Source: Hyphomicrobiales bacterium
GTDB taxonomy: Bacteria; Pseudomonadota; Alphaproteobacteria; Rhizobiales; MH13
Assembly (NCBI GenBank): GCA_017642935.1
Contig: JAEPOK010000003.1
Coordinates: 1-64,000, forward strand
DNA length: 64,000 nucleotides
Direction: 5' to 3'
In this document: one piece after another, positions 36,653 through 45,775 of the stretch
Position numbering within the stretch: the first letter of the stretch is position 1
Layout: every line of letters starts with the position of its first letter
Translations under genes and position numbers: made by a program
Notes under the pieces: model-generated
The model's input: only the letters and a program-made list of their open reading frames with translations
What the model was told of the DNA's origin: nothing
The model's database searches: none

Positions 36653-37774
36653 TTAATTGTTGAGGTTCACCATGGCTTCGACCGAGGCGCGGGCACGCTT
36701 GGCCATTTCCGGCGCGATCAGAACCTCGCCTTCCATGGTGAGCAGCGTGTCGAGGATCTTCGGCAGCGTGATGCGCTTCATGTGCGGGCAAAGATTGCAC
36801 GGGCGCACAAACTCCACATCCGGCGCCGCCGCAGCGACATTGTCGGCCATGGAACACTCAGTGACCATGAGCACCTTGCCCTCGCCGCGCTCGACCACCC
36901 AATCGATGATACCAGCGGTGGAGCCGGTGAAATCGGCCTCAGCGATTACGTCAGGCGGACATTCGGGGTGGGCGATCACTTTGATCGACGGATCGGACGC
37001 CTTGTAGTCGCGCAGCTCAGCGCCAGTGAACCGTTCATGCACCTCGCAAGCGCCCTTCCAAGCGATGATGTCGACCTCGGTCTGCGTCGCGACCCAACGT
37101 GCCAGATACTGGTCCGGCAGGAAGATCACGCGCTCGGTGCCAAGGCTTTCGACCACCTGCACGGCGTTTGACGAGGTGCAGCAAATGTCGACCTCGGCCT
37201 TCACATCGGCGGACGTGTTCACATAGGCAACGACCGGCACACCAGGATAGGCAGCTTTGAGTGCGCGCACATCCGCCCCCGTGATCGAGGAGGCAAGGGA
37301 ACAGCCAGCCTTCATATCTGGGATGAGCACCGTTTTTTCCGGGTTCAAGAGCTTGGACGTCTCAGCCATGAAGTGCACACCGCACTGGATGATCACATCG
37401 GCATCCACTTTGGTCGCTTCCTTGGCCAGCTGCAGACTGTCGCCGACAATGTCCGACACGCCATGGAAGATTTCCGGCGTTTGATAGTTGTGCGCCAGGA
37501 TCGCGGCACCGCGCTGTTTTTTAAGCTCGTTGATCGCCTTGATGTAAGGCGCATGCACGGGCCATTCGATACGCGGAATGGCATGGCTCATTTTCTCATA
37601 GAGATGGCCGACAGCAGCCTCGACTTCGGGCGTGTAGGTGAGGTCGGGCATCGGCAAGCGCTCAAAGGTGCGCGCGGGCGCAGGCGCCGGAGCATCGTGC
37701 CAATCGGGCGTTGGGACGCGGGTGATGGTGCGCGGGCTTTCAACGCGAAACTCGCGTTCTTGAACTGCTGTCAT
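36653..37774 (-). CDS. nadA: Quinolinate synthase A
   Basis: The 373-residue [4Fe-4S] enzyme condenses iminoaspartate with dihydroxyacetone phosphate. The three cluster Cys are recognisable in [18 protein letters not shown] and NLCPHMK. About 60 residues precede the conserved core ([12 protein letters not shown]), longer than in enteric NadA. It heads the operon, with two matching operator-like sites 60-110 nt upstream. Confidence 0.97.
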   Translation of the reverse strand: MTAVQEREFRVESPRTITRVPTPDWHDAPAPAPARTFERLPMPDLTYTPEVEAAVGHLYEKMSHAIPRIEWPVHAPYIKAINELKKQRGAAILAHNYQTPEIFHGVSDIVGDSLQLAKEATKVDADVIIQCGVHFMAETSKLLNPEKTVLIPDMKAGCSLASSITGADVRALKAAYPGVPVVAYVNTSADVKAEVDICCTSSNAVQVVESLGTERVIFLPDQYLARWVATQTEVDIIAWKGACEVHERFTGAELRDYKASDPSIKVIAHPECPPDVIAEADFTGSTAGIIDWVVERGEGKVLMVTECSMADNVAAAAPDVEFVRPCNLCPHMKRITLPKILDTLLTMEGEVLIAPEMAKRARASVEAMVNLNN

Positions 37775-37834
37775 GATCTGCCTCCTCCAGGCAAACGCCC
37801 CGAGGCCTTGGAAGGGCCTTAATCGGAGCTATTT

Positions 37835-37847
37835 CTCATTTAGAGCA
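37835..37847 (-). promoter_or_regulatory. Candidate NadQ operator 1 upstream of nadA
   Basis: On the minus strand it reads TGCTCTAAATGAG. It shares TGCTC-N4-TGAG with a second site centred 34 bp away. The binding protein is likely the NadQ-type regulator encoded at 40896-41903; I infer this and am not certain of the published NadQ motif. Confidence 0.5.
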
Positions 37848-37868
37848 TAAGTCGACCAAACGGACTTT

Positions 37869-37881
37869 TGCTCATGTTGAG
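37869..37881 (+). promoter_or_regulatory. Candidate NadQ operator 2 upstream of nadA
   Basis: This reads TGCTCATGTTGAG on the plus strand and contains the inverted repeat CTCA-TGT-TGAG. Together with site 1 it lies in an AT-rich stretch, between the nadA start and the facing MFS gene. Confidence 0.5.
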
Positions 37882-38115
37882 TTTTAGTATAGGGATTTTC
37901 GCTTTGTCTGGCAAGGTGGGCCGAGCATCGAACTGTTCGGTACGGGCTTGTGAACGACATTTTGACGCAAGAAATCTCCGCCTTTTCGGGCCTTTCGGTT
38001 CAATATTCCTGATGCGAGCTTTCAGGAATTTGAGTTGGTTGCGCCCAACAAAGCGGTGTAGCTAGGGGATCGAAGGGTCGGTTGACCCAGGCAATGTGTG
38101 GAGCCTCACCCCATC

Positions 38116-39375
38116 ATGGCGAATCGATCTCAACCTCTCAGCAATCCGCCTGGTTCGTCGGGCGTGCCGATGACGGCGCTTTGGCTCGTCATTGTCTGCG
38201 GCTGTCTGATTTCATTGTTGTCCTTCGGGCCGCGCTCGGTGCTCGGCCTGTTTCTGGTGCCGATGACGGAAGCGCAAGGATGGAGCCGCGAGGTTTTCGC
38301 GCTGTCGCTTGCCATTCAGAACCTGATCTGGGGCATCGGTCAGCCTTTTGCCGGTGCCGTTGCCGACCGCTACGGCACCGGCCGGGTGCTCGCCTTGGGC
38401 GGTCTGATCTACGCTGGCGGCCTGGTTTTGATGGCGTGGGCGCCAACGCCTGCCTGGCTACACGTATCGGCTGGCCTGATGATCGGGCTTGGCATGGCCG
38501 CCGCCTCTTTCTCCATCGTGCTTGCCGCCTTTGGGCGCCGCGTCCCACCTGAAAAGCGCCCGATGGTGTTCGGCATTGGCACGGCGGCAGGCTCGATGGG
38601 GCAGTTTCTGTTCGCGCCGATGGGCCGGGCCTTCATCGCCGACTATGGCTGGGAACAAGCGCTGATCCTGCTCGGCGTTATCATGCTCGCCATCCCGGTC
38701 TTGGCATTTGCCTTGCGGGGCCGTTCTGACCAATCGGCGGCCGCCGATTTCATCAAGGATCAAACGCTGACGCAGGCGGTTACCCAGGCGTTCGCCCACC
38801 GCTCTTACGTGCTGTTGGTGATCGGCTTTTTCGTTTGCGGCTTCCATGTTGCGTTCATCACGGCCCACCTGCCGGCCTATCTGGAAGACCTTGGGATGGA
38901 TCCAACTCTCGGCGCTTGGTCTCTGGCGCTGATCGGCCTGTTCAATGTCATCGGCTCGCTGGCGTCGGGCGTGATTGCGGGCAAGTACTCCAAGCCGATT
39001 TTTCTGGCGCTGATCTATCTAGCCCGCGCCGCGATTATTGCGCTCTTCCTCATTCTGCCGATCTCACCGCTGACCGTGCTCGTCTTCTCAGCGACGATGG
39101 GCCTGCTCTGGCTTTCCACCGTTCCGCCGACCTCGGCACTGGTAGCGATCATGTTCGGGCCGAAATACATGGCGACCTTGATGGGTATCGTCTTCTTCAA
39201 CCATCAGCTTGGCGCGTTCCTCGGCGTCTGGCTCGGCGGACGCCTCTACGACACGACCGGCTCCTACGATGTTGTCTGGTACCTCGGGATCGCTCTTGGC
39301 ATTTTGGCTGCCATCGTGCATTGGCCTATCAGAGAGGCGCGGGCGGACACCCCGCTGGCGACGCCTGCTGAGTGA
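38116..39375 (+). CDS. MFS transporter, OFA (oxalate/formate antiporter)-like
   Basis: The 419-residue permease has 12 predicted membrane segments. The first half shows FGPRSVLGLFLVPM, GWSREVFALSLAIQNL and PFAGAVADRYGTGRVL, which are typical of OFA/monocarboxylate-like MFS carriers. The substrate is not set. GTG 38098 is an alternative start. It lies 11 nt ahead of the AcuI-like gene, so both are probably one operon. Confidence 0.87.
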   Translation: MANRSQPLSNPPGSSGVPMTALWLVIVCGCLISLLSFGPRSVLGLFLVPMTEAQGWSREVFALSLAIQNLIWGIGQPFAGAVADRYGTGRVLALGGLIYAGGLVLMAWAPTPAWLHVSAGLMIGLGMAAASFSIVLAAFGRRVPPEKRPMVFGIGTAAGSMGQFLFAPMGRAFIADYGWEQALILLGVIMLAIPVLAFALRGRSDQSAAADFIKDQTLTQAVTQAFAHRSYVLLVIGFFVCGFHVAFITAHLPAYLEDLGMDPTLGAWSLALIGLFNVIGSLASGVIAGKYSKPIFLALIYLARAAIIALFLILPISPLTVLVFSATMGLLWLSTVPPTSALVAIMFGPKYMATLMGIVFFNHQLGAFLGVWLGGRLYDTTGSYDVVWYLGIALGILAAIVHWPIREARADTPLATPAE

Positions 39376-39386
39376 GGAGCCCGACC

Positions 39387-40388
39387 ATGAGCCTACCGAC
39401 CGAGCCGTTCCGAGCGATCTGGATCACCAGCGACGATGGCAAACGCGCCAAGCCTGCCGTCGTCAACGAGATCACGCTTGATGATCTGATGCCCGGCGAT
39501 GTGACGTTGAAAGTCACGCACACGACGGTGAACTTCAAAGACGGTTTGGCGATGACGGCAAAGGGGCCGATCGCGCGCAAGTTCCCGATGATCCCAGGCG
39601 TTGATATGGCCGGCACGGTGATTGCCTCAGAACGCGATGATTTCGCCGTGGGCGATGAGGTGATCCTCAACGGCTTCGGTGTTGGCGAAGGCCATATGGG
39701 TGCCTATGCCGACTACGCGCGCGTCTCCGGCGATTGGCTGATCCATCGCCCGGACGGGCTAACGGGCGCACAGGCCATGGCCATCGGCACGGCTGGCTAC
39801 ACGGCGATGCTCTGCGTCATGGCGCTCGACAAGGCAGGCGTTAAGCCGGACGACGGTCCGGTTCTGGTGACCGGATCAGCAGGCGGGGTCGGTTCCGTCG
39901 CCATCGCGATCCTTGCCAAGCGCGGCTATCACGTTGTCGCCTCCACCGGGCGTCCGGAGGAAGAGGACTATCTGAAAGGCTTGGGTGCGGCGGAAATCGT
40001 CGACCGAAACGAATTCAACAGTGATGTGCGTCCACTGGCTCGGGAAAAATGGGCGGGCGCCGTCGATGCGGTGGGTTCGAAGACCCTCGCCAACGTTCTC
40101 AGCCAAGTGAAATATGGCGGCGCTGTCGCGGCCTGCGGCCTGGCGCAAGGCGGTGATCTGCCGTCCTTCGTGCATCCATTCATTCTGCGCGCCGTGCAGT
40201 TGATTGGTGTGGAATCGGTGATGACCCCGATCTCAGTGCGCAAAGCGGCCTACGAACAGCTCGCCAAGGACCTCGACATGGCCAAGCTTGACGCCATGAC
40301 CACACATATCGGCTTTGACGACTTGCTCGATGCCGGACAGCAGATCATGGACGGCAAAGTGCGCGGGCGGTTGGTCGCCACGCTTTAA
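39387..40388 (+). CDS. AcuI/YhdH-type quinone oxidoreductase (acryloyl-CoA reductase-like)
   Basis: The 333-residue zinc-free MDR enzyme should use NADPH. It has VNFKDGLAMTAKGP, PGVDMAGTV, the cofactor motif GSAGGVGSVAIAIL and STGRPEEEDYLKGLGA, all matching AcuI/YhdH. AcuI reduces acryloyl-CoA, an intermediate in DMSP or 3-hydroxypropionate metabolism. GAGGAG stands seven bases before ATG 39387. Pairing with an MFS permease suggests uptake and detoxification of a small acid, but this is inference. Confidence 0.87.
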   Translation: MSLPTEPFRAIWITSDDGKRAKPAVVNEITLDDLMPGDVTLKVTHTTVNFKDGLAMTAKGPIARKFPMIPGVDMAGTVIASERDDFAVGDEVILNGFGVGEGHMGAYADYARVSGDWLIHRPDGLTGAQAMAIGTAGYTAMLCVMALDKAGVKPDDGPVLVTGSAGGVGSVAIAILAKRGYHVVASTGRPEEEDYLKGLGAAEIVDRNEFNSDVRPLAREKWAGAVDAVGSKTLANVLSQVKYGGAVAACGLAQGGDLPSFVHPFILRAVQLIGVESVMTPISVRKAAYEQLAKDLDMAKLDAMTTHIGFDDLLDAGQQIMDGKVRGRLVATL

Positions 40389-40407
40389 CGGGCTGCCTGG
40401 AAACGCT

Positions 40408-40728
40408 TTAGCGCACCAGTTCAGCAACATCGTTCACTGGCCGGTGAACGGCGCTGGTGCGCACCTCTTCTTCAGCCATCGTCAGAATCGTGGGTGTTTT
40501 GGTCTGCGCATAGCGCAGCATTTCCACGCGCTGCGCCAGATCATGGATCGGTGCGACCTCACCCTTGGTGTCGGACATCATCCAACCAGCCACCATGCCA
40601 GCCATCATGGCCGGTACGGCAACGCCCAGAAGTGTCTGCGCGTAGCGCTTGTAAAACCGCTTGGAACGGTGGGCGGGCAGCGCGTCATGGCGACGCCCTG
40701 TCCCGCCCATTTCTGTTAGCCCCTGCAT
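40408..40728 (-). CDS. Hypothetical single-pass membrane protein
   Basis: The 106-residue protein has a basic N-terminus (KRFYKRYAQ), one hydrophobic Met-rich helix (LLGVAVPAMMAGMVAGWMM) and a soluble C-terminal half. I do not recognise a family. It lies downstream of nadQ on the same strand, 167 nt away. Confidence 0.55.
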   Translation of the reverse strand: MQGLTEMGGTGRRHDALPAHRSKRFYKRYAQTLLGVAVPAMMAGMVAGWMMSDTKGEVAPIHDLAQRVEMLRYAQTKTPTILTMAEEEVRTSAVHRPVNDVAELVR

Positions 40729-40895
40729 TCAAACTCACCATTTTTGTTGCTTGGTGTTGATTGGCAGGTAGCACAGGCGAGTCGGAGAAACCGTTACCGA
40801 TTGCGGCTTTCGCGTGGCAATTGCAAGGCATGCCAAACGGACCGTAAACGGGTTAATGAAGCTTTTTCAAGCATTTAACAGAAGGTTGAGGCGAG

Positions 40896-41903
40896 CTAAC
40901 GCACCACTGGCTGGCCAAAACGCAGGCCTGCGGACGGCCGTTCGGCGATGACGTCGCGGCGGAAACGATAAAGCGCGGCCGGTCTGCCACCGGTCGCCTG
41001 GGTGGTGGCGCCGGTTGGCTCGACCAGGCCCGCATTGTCAACCAGGCGGCGGAAATTCTGCTTGTGCAGGCGACGCCCGGCAATCGCCTCGACCGCCGAT
41101 TGCAGGCCGGTCAGCGTGAAGCTTTCCGGCATCAACTCAAAAACCACCGGGCGGTATTTCATTTTTCCACGCAGTCTTGCGATGGCGGTGGCGAGGATGC
41201 GGCGGTGGTCGAGCGCCATGGGTCGGCCGATGCTTTGCACATCCAGCGCGGTGGATTGGTCGCGACCATCGCGAGTGGCTTCCTGGGCAAGGCCCGCCTC
41301 ATAAAGCAGTTCGTAGCGCTCCAGGACGCGTTCTTCGTCCCAGGCGAGATTCCCCTCACCGCCCTCACCGGGTGCATCGCCAAAGGCCAGCGCCACACGA
41401 CGCGCGCGGCTGAGTGACCGACCCGGCGGTTCATCGCCACTCGCCTTGCCGAGCCAAGCATGGAGGGCTGGCAGAATGACCGTGTCCAGCATCGCCGGGC
41501 GGCCAGCGCGCCAATCCTCCCAGGGAAAGAACTGGTACCAGCTCTGCCAGGACCAAGGCGCGTCCTCACTCTCGCCAGCATCGTTGCGCGTCAGCGCCAG
41601 ATAGCCGATCGACATAACGTGTGGCGCCGAGGATGGTGAAGTCGCGTGGCGGCCACGGTCGCCAAAGGTGTAGAGTTGCTCGATGTAGCCAAGCCGGAAT
41701 CCGGTCTGGTCTTCCACGAAACCGCGCAGGCCAAGTTCCAGCGTCCGATGGCGCAGCGGCGCAAACGGCCCCGATGGCAAAGCGCTGCCATCGGTGTCTG
41801 GGTCGCGCGAGGGCACGGTGAGAATTGCCGGCGACCCACCGACCAGAGCGGTGACCGCAGCGGTCAGATCAATGCCAATGGTCTGATCGGCGACGCTAGC
41901 CAT
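40896..41903 (-). CDS. nadQ: NadQ-type NAD biosynthesis regulator (Nudix-like plus winged helix)
   Basis: The 335-residue protein has a Nudix-like sensor half (SPAILTVPSRD, TLELGLRGFVEDQTGFRLGYIEQLYTFGDRGR in pieces) and a C-terminal winged-helix domain (KYRPVVFELMPESFTLTGLQ, RLHKQNFRRLVDNAGLVEPTG, GRPAALYRF). This matches the alphaproteobacterial NadQ family (COG4111), a functional counterpart of NrtR. It lacks a clear catalytic Nudix box, fitting a sensor role. ATG 41903 overlaps the preceding gene by 8 nt. Its likely target, nadABC, lies 3 kb away. Confidence 0.82.
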   Translation of the reverse strand: MASVADQTIGIDLTAAVTALVGGSPAILTVPSRDPDTDGSALPSGPFAPLRHRTLELGLRGFVEDQTGFRLGYIEQLYTFGDRGRHATSPSSAPHVMSIGYLALTRNDAGESEDAPWSWQSWYQFFPWEDWRAGRPAMLDTVILPALHAWLGKASGDEPPGRSLSRARRVALAFGDAPGEGGEGNLAWDEERVLERYELLYEAGLAQEATRDGRDQSTALDVQSIGRPMALDHRRILATAIARLRGKMKYRPVVFELMPESFTLTGLQSAVEAIAGRRLHKQNFRRLVDNAGLVEPTGATTQATGGRPAALYRFRRDVIAERPSAGLRFGQPVVR

Positions 41904-42438
41904 GGTCGTCAGCGGTATGGCCGACCGTTTCACCAACCGGAAGCGCGAACGGCTTGCCCTCATAGGCCATGGCGCCGCGCCCGATGGCGGCGATGGCATC
42001 CTTCATCGCGCCTTTGGCGCCCAATAATTCGTCGGCAAAGCTCACCATGCGGCCATTGGGCGTTGCCCAAGGCGCGCGGGCGCGCAAAAGGCGGGCAAGA
42101 TCATAGGGATCGCTGTCGGGTGTCAGGGCGTGGGAGAGTATGTAACCGGCGGCCGTCGAGCGGCTGACGCCCGCCCAGCAATGCACCACCATCGGCGCTT
42201 TGCGATCCCAGCTTTGGCCGAACGCCAGGATTTTTTCCACATGGGCTGGGCTTGGCGGCACCAGGCCCTGCGCCGGGGCGGTGATGTCGTTGAACTCAAG
42301 GAAGAGGTGATTGTCTTCGGTGATGCTCTTGGGTCGGTCGACCTGCGTGCCGCCGCTGATCACGGTCAAGAGGTGCGACGCGCCAGTGCGGGCGACAACG
42401 TCGTGGATGGCGGCAAGCGAGCAGATGTAAAGCGTCAT
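41896..42438 (-). CDS. Protein tyrosine/dual-specificity phosphatase family protein
   Basis: The 180-residue protein has the Cys-dependent phosphatase loop HCWAGVSRSTAAGYIL, where Cys is the nucleophile and Arg binds phosphate. A general-acid Asp candidate lies in EFNDITAP. No signal peptide is present. It sits between the HD hydrolase and nadQ in a tight minus-strand run, an arrangement I recall from other Hyphomicrobiales. The substrate is unknown; it could be a nucleotide or a protein. Confidence 0.82.
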   Translation of the reverse strand: MTLYICSLAAIHDVVARTGASHLLTVISGGTQVDRPKSITEDNHLFLEFNDITAPAQGLVPPSPAHVEKILAFGQSWDRKAPMVVHCWAGVSRSTAAGYILSHALTPDSDPYDLARLLRARAPWATPNGRMVSFADELLGAKGAMKDAIAAIGRGAMAYEGKPFALPVGETVGHTADDHG

Positions 42439-42456
42439 GAGGAAAGGCCTATCACG

Positions 42457-43116
42457 TTACGTGCGCGCCGTGGGAGGTTTTGGGCGCACTGCCAAATGGG
42501 CCAGATGGGCCGCAAACAGGTCGCCATGGCGGGTCAGGAAGGCCGTCTCTGCATCCAAGGCCGACATTGGCTGAAGGGTGATGGTGGCCAGCGAACCCGG
42601 TGGCTTACCGAACAGTTTTTCAGCCTCGTCGAGCGCAAAGCCAGCCAATTGCGAGGCTTCCAGAAAAGCCGACACGCTGTCGGCCTGCTTGATCAGTTTG
42701 TGCATCGGCACGGGCAGGCTTGCGGGCAGTTGGTGGCGCAGATGAATCGCGGCGGCAAGCCGAGCTTCGATGCTGCGATAGCCATCGCCGAGCAGCGCTT
42801 TGAACGGCGAAATCATATCGCCGATCACATATTCCGGTCCGTCATGGAGAAGTGCGGCGAGGCGCAGATCGGCGGGCGTTTCTTGCTCAAAGAGCACATC
42901 GACAAGGTCGACGACCAGCAGGCAATGCTGCGCCACCGAAAAAGCGTGATCGCCGATCGTCTGCCCGTTCCAACGGGCGACACGCGCCAGGCCATGGGCA
43001 ATGTCTTCGATCTCGATATCAAGCGGTGACGGGTCGGCCAGGTCGAGCCTCCGGCCCGACAGCATGCGCTGCCAGACGCGCGCAGGCTGGTCAGATCGTG
43101 ATATCTTGCGCGGCAC
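42457..43116 (-). CDS. HD-domain hydrolase, YfbR-like
   Basis: The 219-residue protein has the metal-binding HD pattern: IGDHAFSVAQHCLLV, then ALLHDGPEYVIGD, then KQADSVSAFLEA. This is the layout of YfbR 5'-deoxynucleotidases and relatives. An N-terminal segment (VWQRMLSGRRLDLADP) is typical of the rhizobial subgroup. It lies 18 nt upstream of the phosphatase gene, and 8 nt after ygfZ. A role in nucleotide turnover is likely; the exact substrate is unknown. Confidence 0.83.
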   Translation of the reverse strand: MPRKISRSDQPARVWQRMLSGRRLDLADPSPLDIEIEDIAHGLARVARWNGQTIGDHAFSVAQHCLLVVDLVDVLFEQETPADLRLAALLHDGPEYVIGDMISPFKALLGDGYRSIEARLAAAIHLRHQLPASLPVPMHKLIKQADSVSAFLEASQLAGFALDEAEKLFGKPPGSLATITLQPMSALDAETAFLTRHGDLFAAHLAHLAVRPKPPTART

Positions 43117-43124
43117 GGCCGGTC

Positions 43125-43925
43125 CTACGTCGCCTCTGATTCCGTCTTAGGCTCAAGGCTGTAGGTGGCGTAGGGCGGCGGGGCAAGAGTGACCGGCGCG
43201 CCGCCGACTGTAAGCGCGCCTTTCAACTGGTCGATGCGCACGACGGCAACGCCTTGCGAGCCAGCAACCAAACGCACGGTCCCAACCTCGCGCTCACCGG
43301 CCATGACCGGCGCGCCCTGTTCCAGGCCATCACCACTCACCAGCACCGGACGGCGGCGGGCGGTGCCGCGATGTTTGACGCGGCTCACCACCTCCTGGCC
43401 GACGAAGCAGCCTTTGGCAAAAGAGACGGCGCTGGTGAAGTCGAGCGCCACATCATGCGGAAAGTCCTGATTGGCAAGTATCTCCGACGGGCCTTCCAAA
43501 ACACCAAGCGACGCGCGAAGGGCATGGTAGGTTTCAACCGGTTCTGAGGCGTTTGCAGCGCCATAATGGCGGTGACCCATGTCCGGGTGGCGCGTGTCTT
43601 CAAGCCCGCCCGATCCACCGGCGTAAATGGGAAGGTCCGAGGGTGTGAGCGTCACCTTGGCCCGCAGCTTGTAGAGCGTCAGGCGTTTTGTGAGGTCGGT
43701 GATCTCGCTGGCATCGCATTCCAGCACGAAACCGTCCTCGTAGCGGCTGACCAAAAACGAGAACAGCAGCTTGCCCTGTGGCGTCAGTAGCGCCGAGCCG
43801 CGCGCCTCCCCGGCCTGCGGCAGGTCGGAGGTGATCAAACCTTCCAAAAAGTGCGCCGCGTCCTCGCCTTCAACGAGGAGCAGCGCACGATGGGGAAGCT
43901 GAGCAAGGGGCGTCTTGGGCGACAT
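43125..43925 (-). CDS. ygfZ: YgfZ/GcvT-like folate-binding protein
   Basis: This 266-residue protein has the hallmark KGCFVGQEVVSR, with the conserved Cys, after VALDFTSAVSFA. The N-terminus (RALLLVEGEDAAHFLEGLITSD) is the family start. YgfZ/IBA57 proteins use tetrahydrofolate and help maintain certain Fe-S enzymes. It is the first gene of the run ygfZ - HD - phosphatase - nadQ. NadA is an Fe-S enzyme, so a link is possible but unproved. Confidence 0.92.
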   Translation of the reverse strand: MSPKTPLAQLPHRALLLVEGEDAAHFLEGLITSDLPQAGEARGSALLTPQGKLLFSFLVSRYEDGFVLECDASEITDLTKRLTLYKLRAKVTLTPSDLPIYAGGSGGLEDTRHPDMGHRHYGAANASEPVETYHALRASLGVLEGPSEILANQDFPHDVALDFTSAVSFAKGCFVGQEVVSRVKHRGTARRRPVLVSGDGLEQGAPVMAGEREVGTVRLVAGSQGVAVVRIDQLKGALTVGGAPVTLAPPPYATYSLEPKTESEAT

Positions 43926-43979
43926 GGCGGCGGCACAACCGTGATGGAGGAAAAGGGTCTGCCACCGCAGATAAGCGCC

Positions 43980-45011
43980 TTACTGGACGATCTCAAGATC
44001 AGGTTCGAAGGCGTGAACGACGAAAGCGAACGTGACATCATGGACGACGGGTTCTCCATCCATGGTCACCGTGATGTTGCCGACGTCGCGGCCCTCGGCG
44101 ATGATTTCATCGTCCAAGGCCGAGGCCTGGCCGGCAGCAAACGTGACGTCGATGCCGTCCTGGCTATAGCTTCCCTCTTCGGCGAGCTTGGCCGTGGACA
44201 CGGCGAACTCGGTGTCGCCATGACGCACCATGACCACCCGTTGCAGCGGCGCGATGCCATCGGGAAACGGGCCATTGTAGAGGAAGGGCTGGGACGACGT
44301 GTCGTAACCGCGATAGGGGTTCATGCCATAGGGGCGACGGAACTGCGCCGGGTCTTCCAGCACCACGGCATCCGGGTGGGCTTCGGCAAACCGCTCCCAG
44401 CTGATCAATTGTGATGGCAGCATGGTGAGTTCGGTACCGGCGTAGGACCCGGTGATCGATTCGCCGGAGAATTGCTGCCACCAGCTGTCGGTCTGGCGAT
44501 CATACATGACCAGATCGGAACGGCGCAGCTTGCCGGTTGTGCCGAAATCTAGGATCTCACCGTTCACATTGCGGTCGAAGACGATGGCGGCATTGCACAA
44601 CGGGCAATAGGTGACCGAAACCGGCAAGCCGCCAACCTCATCATTGACGATCTCGTGGAATGTCATCACGCGCAACGGATAGGCGCGGGTTTCGCCATTG
44701 TGCGTGAAGCTCATCACCGGATCGAGCGGGCCGAGATGATCAACCTCGGAAACCGGCATGAAGCTTGGATTATCGATCGGCGGAATGCCATCGCGGCGCG
44801 GGCCGCCATCCATGATTTCTCCCAGATCGACGGTTGTTTGGGTGAAGTCGGTTGCCCAGCCTTCACGTTGCCAACGGTCGGGATTGGCAAAGGCTTGCGT
44901 TGCAACTGTCGCGGCGAGCGCGAGGCCAGCGACAAAAAGGGCGGATTTGACGAGCGCGGCACGCGGATCAGGCATCGCGCGCACCTTGGCAGATTCTTTG
45001 CGGAAAGACAT
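43980..45011 (-). CDS. DUF3179 domain exported protein
   Basis: The 343-residue protein has a signal-like helix (LVKSALFVAGLALAATVATQ) and the DUF3179 core. Features seen are PIDNPSFMPVSEV, VTYCPLCNAAIVFDR with two Cys, DFGTTGKLRRSDLVMYDRQT, WWQQFSGESI and GYDTSSQPFLYNG. The two Cys could bind a metal or form a disulfide. Function is unknown. A strong AGGAGG stands about ten bases before ATG 45011. Confidence 0.88.
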   Translation of the reverse strand: MSFRKESAKVRAMPDPRAALVKSALFVAGLALAATVATQAFANPDRWQREGWATDFTQTTVDLGEIMDGGPRRDGIPPIDNPSFMPVSEVDHLGPLDPVMSFTHNGETRAYPLRVMTFHEIVNDEVGGLPVSVTYCPLCNAAIVFDRNVNGEILDFGTTGKLRRSDLVMYDRQTDSWWQQFSGESITGSYAGTELTMLPSQLISWERFAEAHPDAVVLEDPAQFRRPYGMNPYRGYDTSSQPFLYNGPFPDGIAPLQRVVMVRHGDTEFAVSTAKLAEEGSYSQDGIDVTFAAGQASALDDEIIAEGRDVGNITVTMDGEPVVHDVTFAFVVHAFEPDLEIVQ

Positions 45012-45123
45012 GGCGGTCGAGCCTCCTTTTGGTGGCTCTTATAGTGCGGCGCCTGTGCGAGGGTTTCCACACACCGTTGATCAACTTGCCGCGAGCACCG
45101 AAAATTCTGCTCTTTGACCCGTG

Positions 45124-45642
45124 CTAGCTGAAAAGCTCGTCGACGGCGTCCTGCGCGCGCATCTTCGCTTCGTCCGTGGCCGGGCCGACCCTTGCCAGAT
45201 CGTCGGTCGCGTTGATGATCGCGCTTGCCCGATCGATCGAGGGGCGCAGATCATTGACGATGGTCAGCATCAGCCTATCGGCCAGTGCCGGGTCCATCGG
45301 TGCGGCCATATCAACGCCGGAAAGCATGATCTGAATGTCGATGATCTGTTTATCGAGATCGGCAATGACGGCATCGAACCGCGCTTTGGTGCAGTCGGGC
45401 GCCGCCTGATAGGCCTCGATCGCCAAGGCCCTATCGGCGAAAACGGACTGCTCGAAATGCTCGGTATAGCCGCGCGGCTCCCACGCCACCACGTCAGCGA
45501 TCATATCGGGCATATCCGGCACCATTTCCATCAGCATCACCACTTCGTTGAAATGGTTGAGGTAGTCCGTGGCCAGAAAACTGGACGGATTGATGTTGGC
45601 AGCAGCCAATGCATCGGGACTGAAAGGTGAAAGAGACAGCAT
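45124..45642 (-). CDS. Conserved hypothetical protein of Hyphomicrobiales
   Basis: The 172-residue, acidic, all-helical protein begins SPFSPDALAAANINPSSFLA and has TDYLNHFNEVVMLMEMVPDMP, WEPRGYTEHFEQSVFADR and PSIDRASAIINATDDLARVG. I recall similar unnamed proteins in rhizobial genomes. ATG 45642 is the natural start; the frame runs upstream to 45744 without family sequence. Two-helix hairpins suggest a protein-binding role, unproved. Confidence 0.7.
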   Translation of the reverse strand: MLSLSPFSPDALAAANINPSSFLATDYLNHFNEVVMLMEMVPDMPDMIADVVAWEPRGYTEHFEQSVFADRALAIEAYQAAPDCTKARFDAVIADLDKQIIDIQIMLSGVDMAAPMDPALADRLMLTIVNDLRPSIDRASAIINATDDLARVGPATDEAKMRAQDAVDELFS

Positions 45643-45775
45643 CAAACGCGAATACTTGGTGACGACCAGAACCCACAACTTACGCGGGAATAGGTTACCA
45701 GAACCTTGTATGCTGGCCTTGTGCGTCGCTACGCCTGAGGCCACTCTGAGCAGCGGAGCAGAAGGGGACTAGGCG

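Larger units (their letters stand above)
37775..38115. other. 341-nt divergent promoter region nadA / MFS
   Basis: This holds the two TGCTC-N4-TGAG sites near 37835-37881, within AT-rich DNA that stands out from the coding flanks. The part from 37900 to 38115 holds nothing else that I can name and should contain the MFS promoter. Confidence 0.5.

Noticed and set aside
45643-45775. Possible SOS box (GTTC-N7-GTTC) before the SRAP gene
   Set aside because: GAAC occurs twice but about 35 bp apart, so the spacing does not fit.
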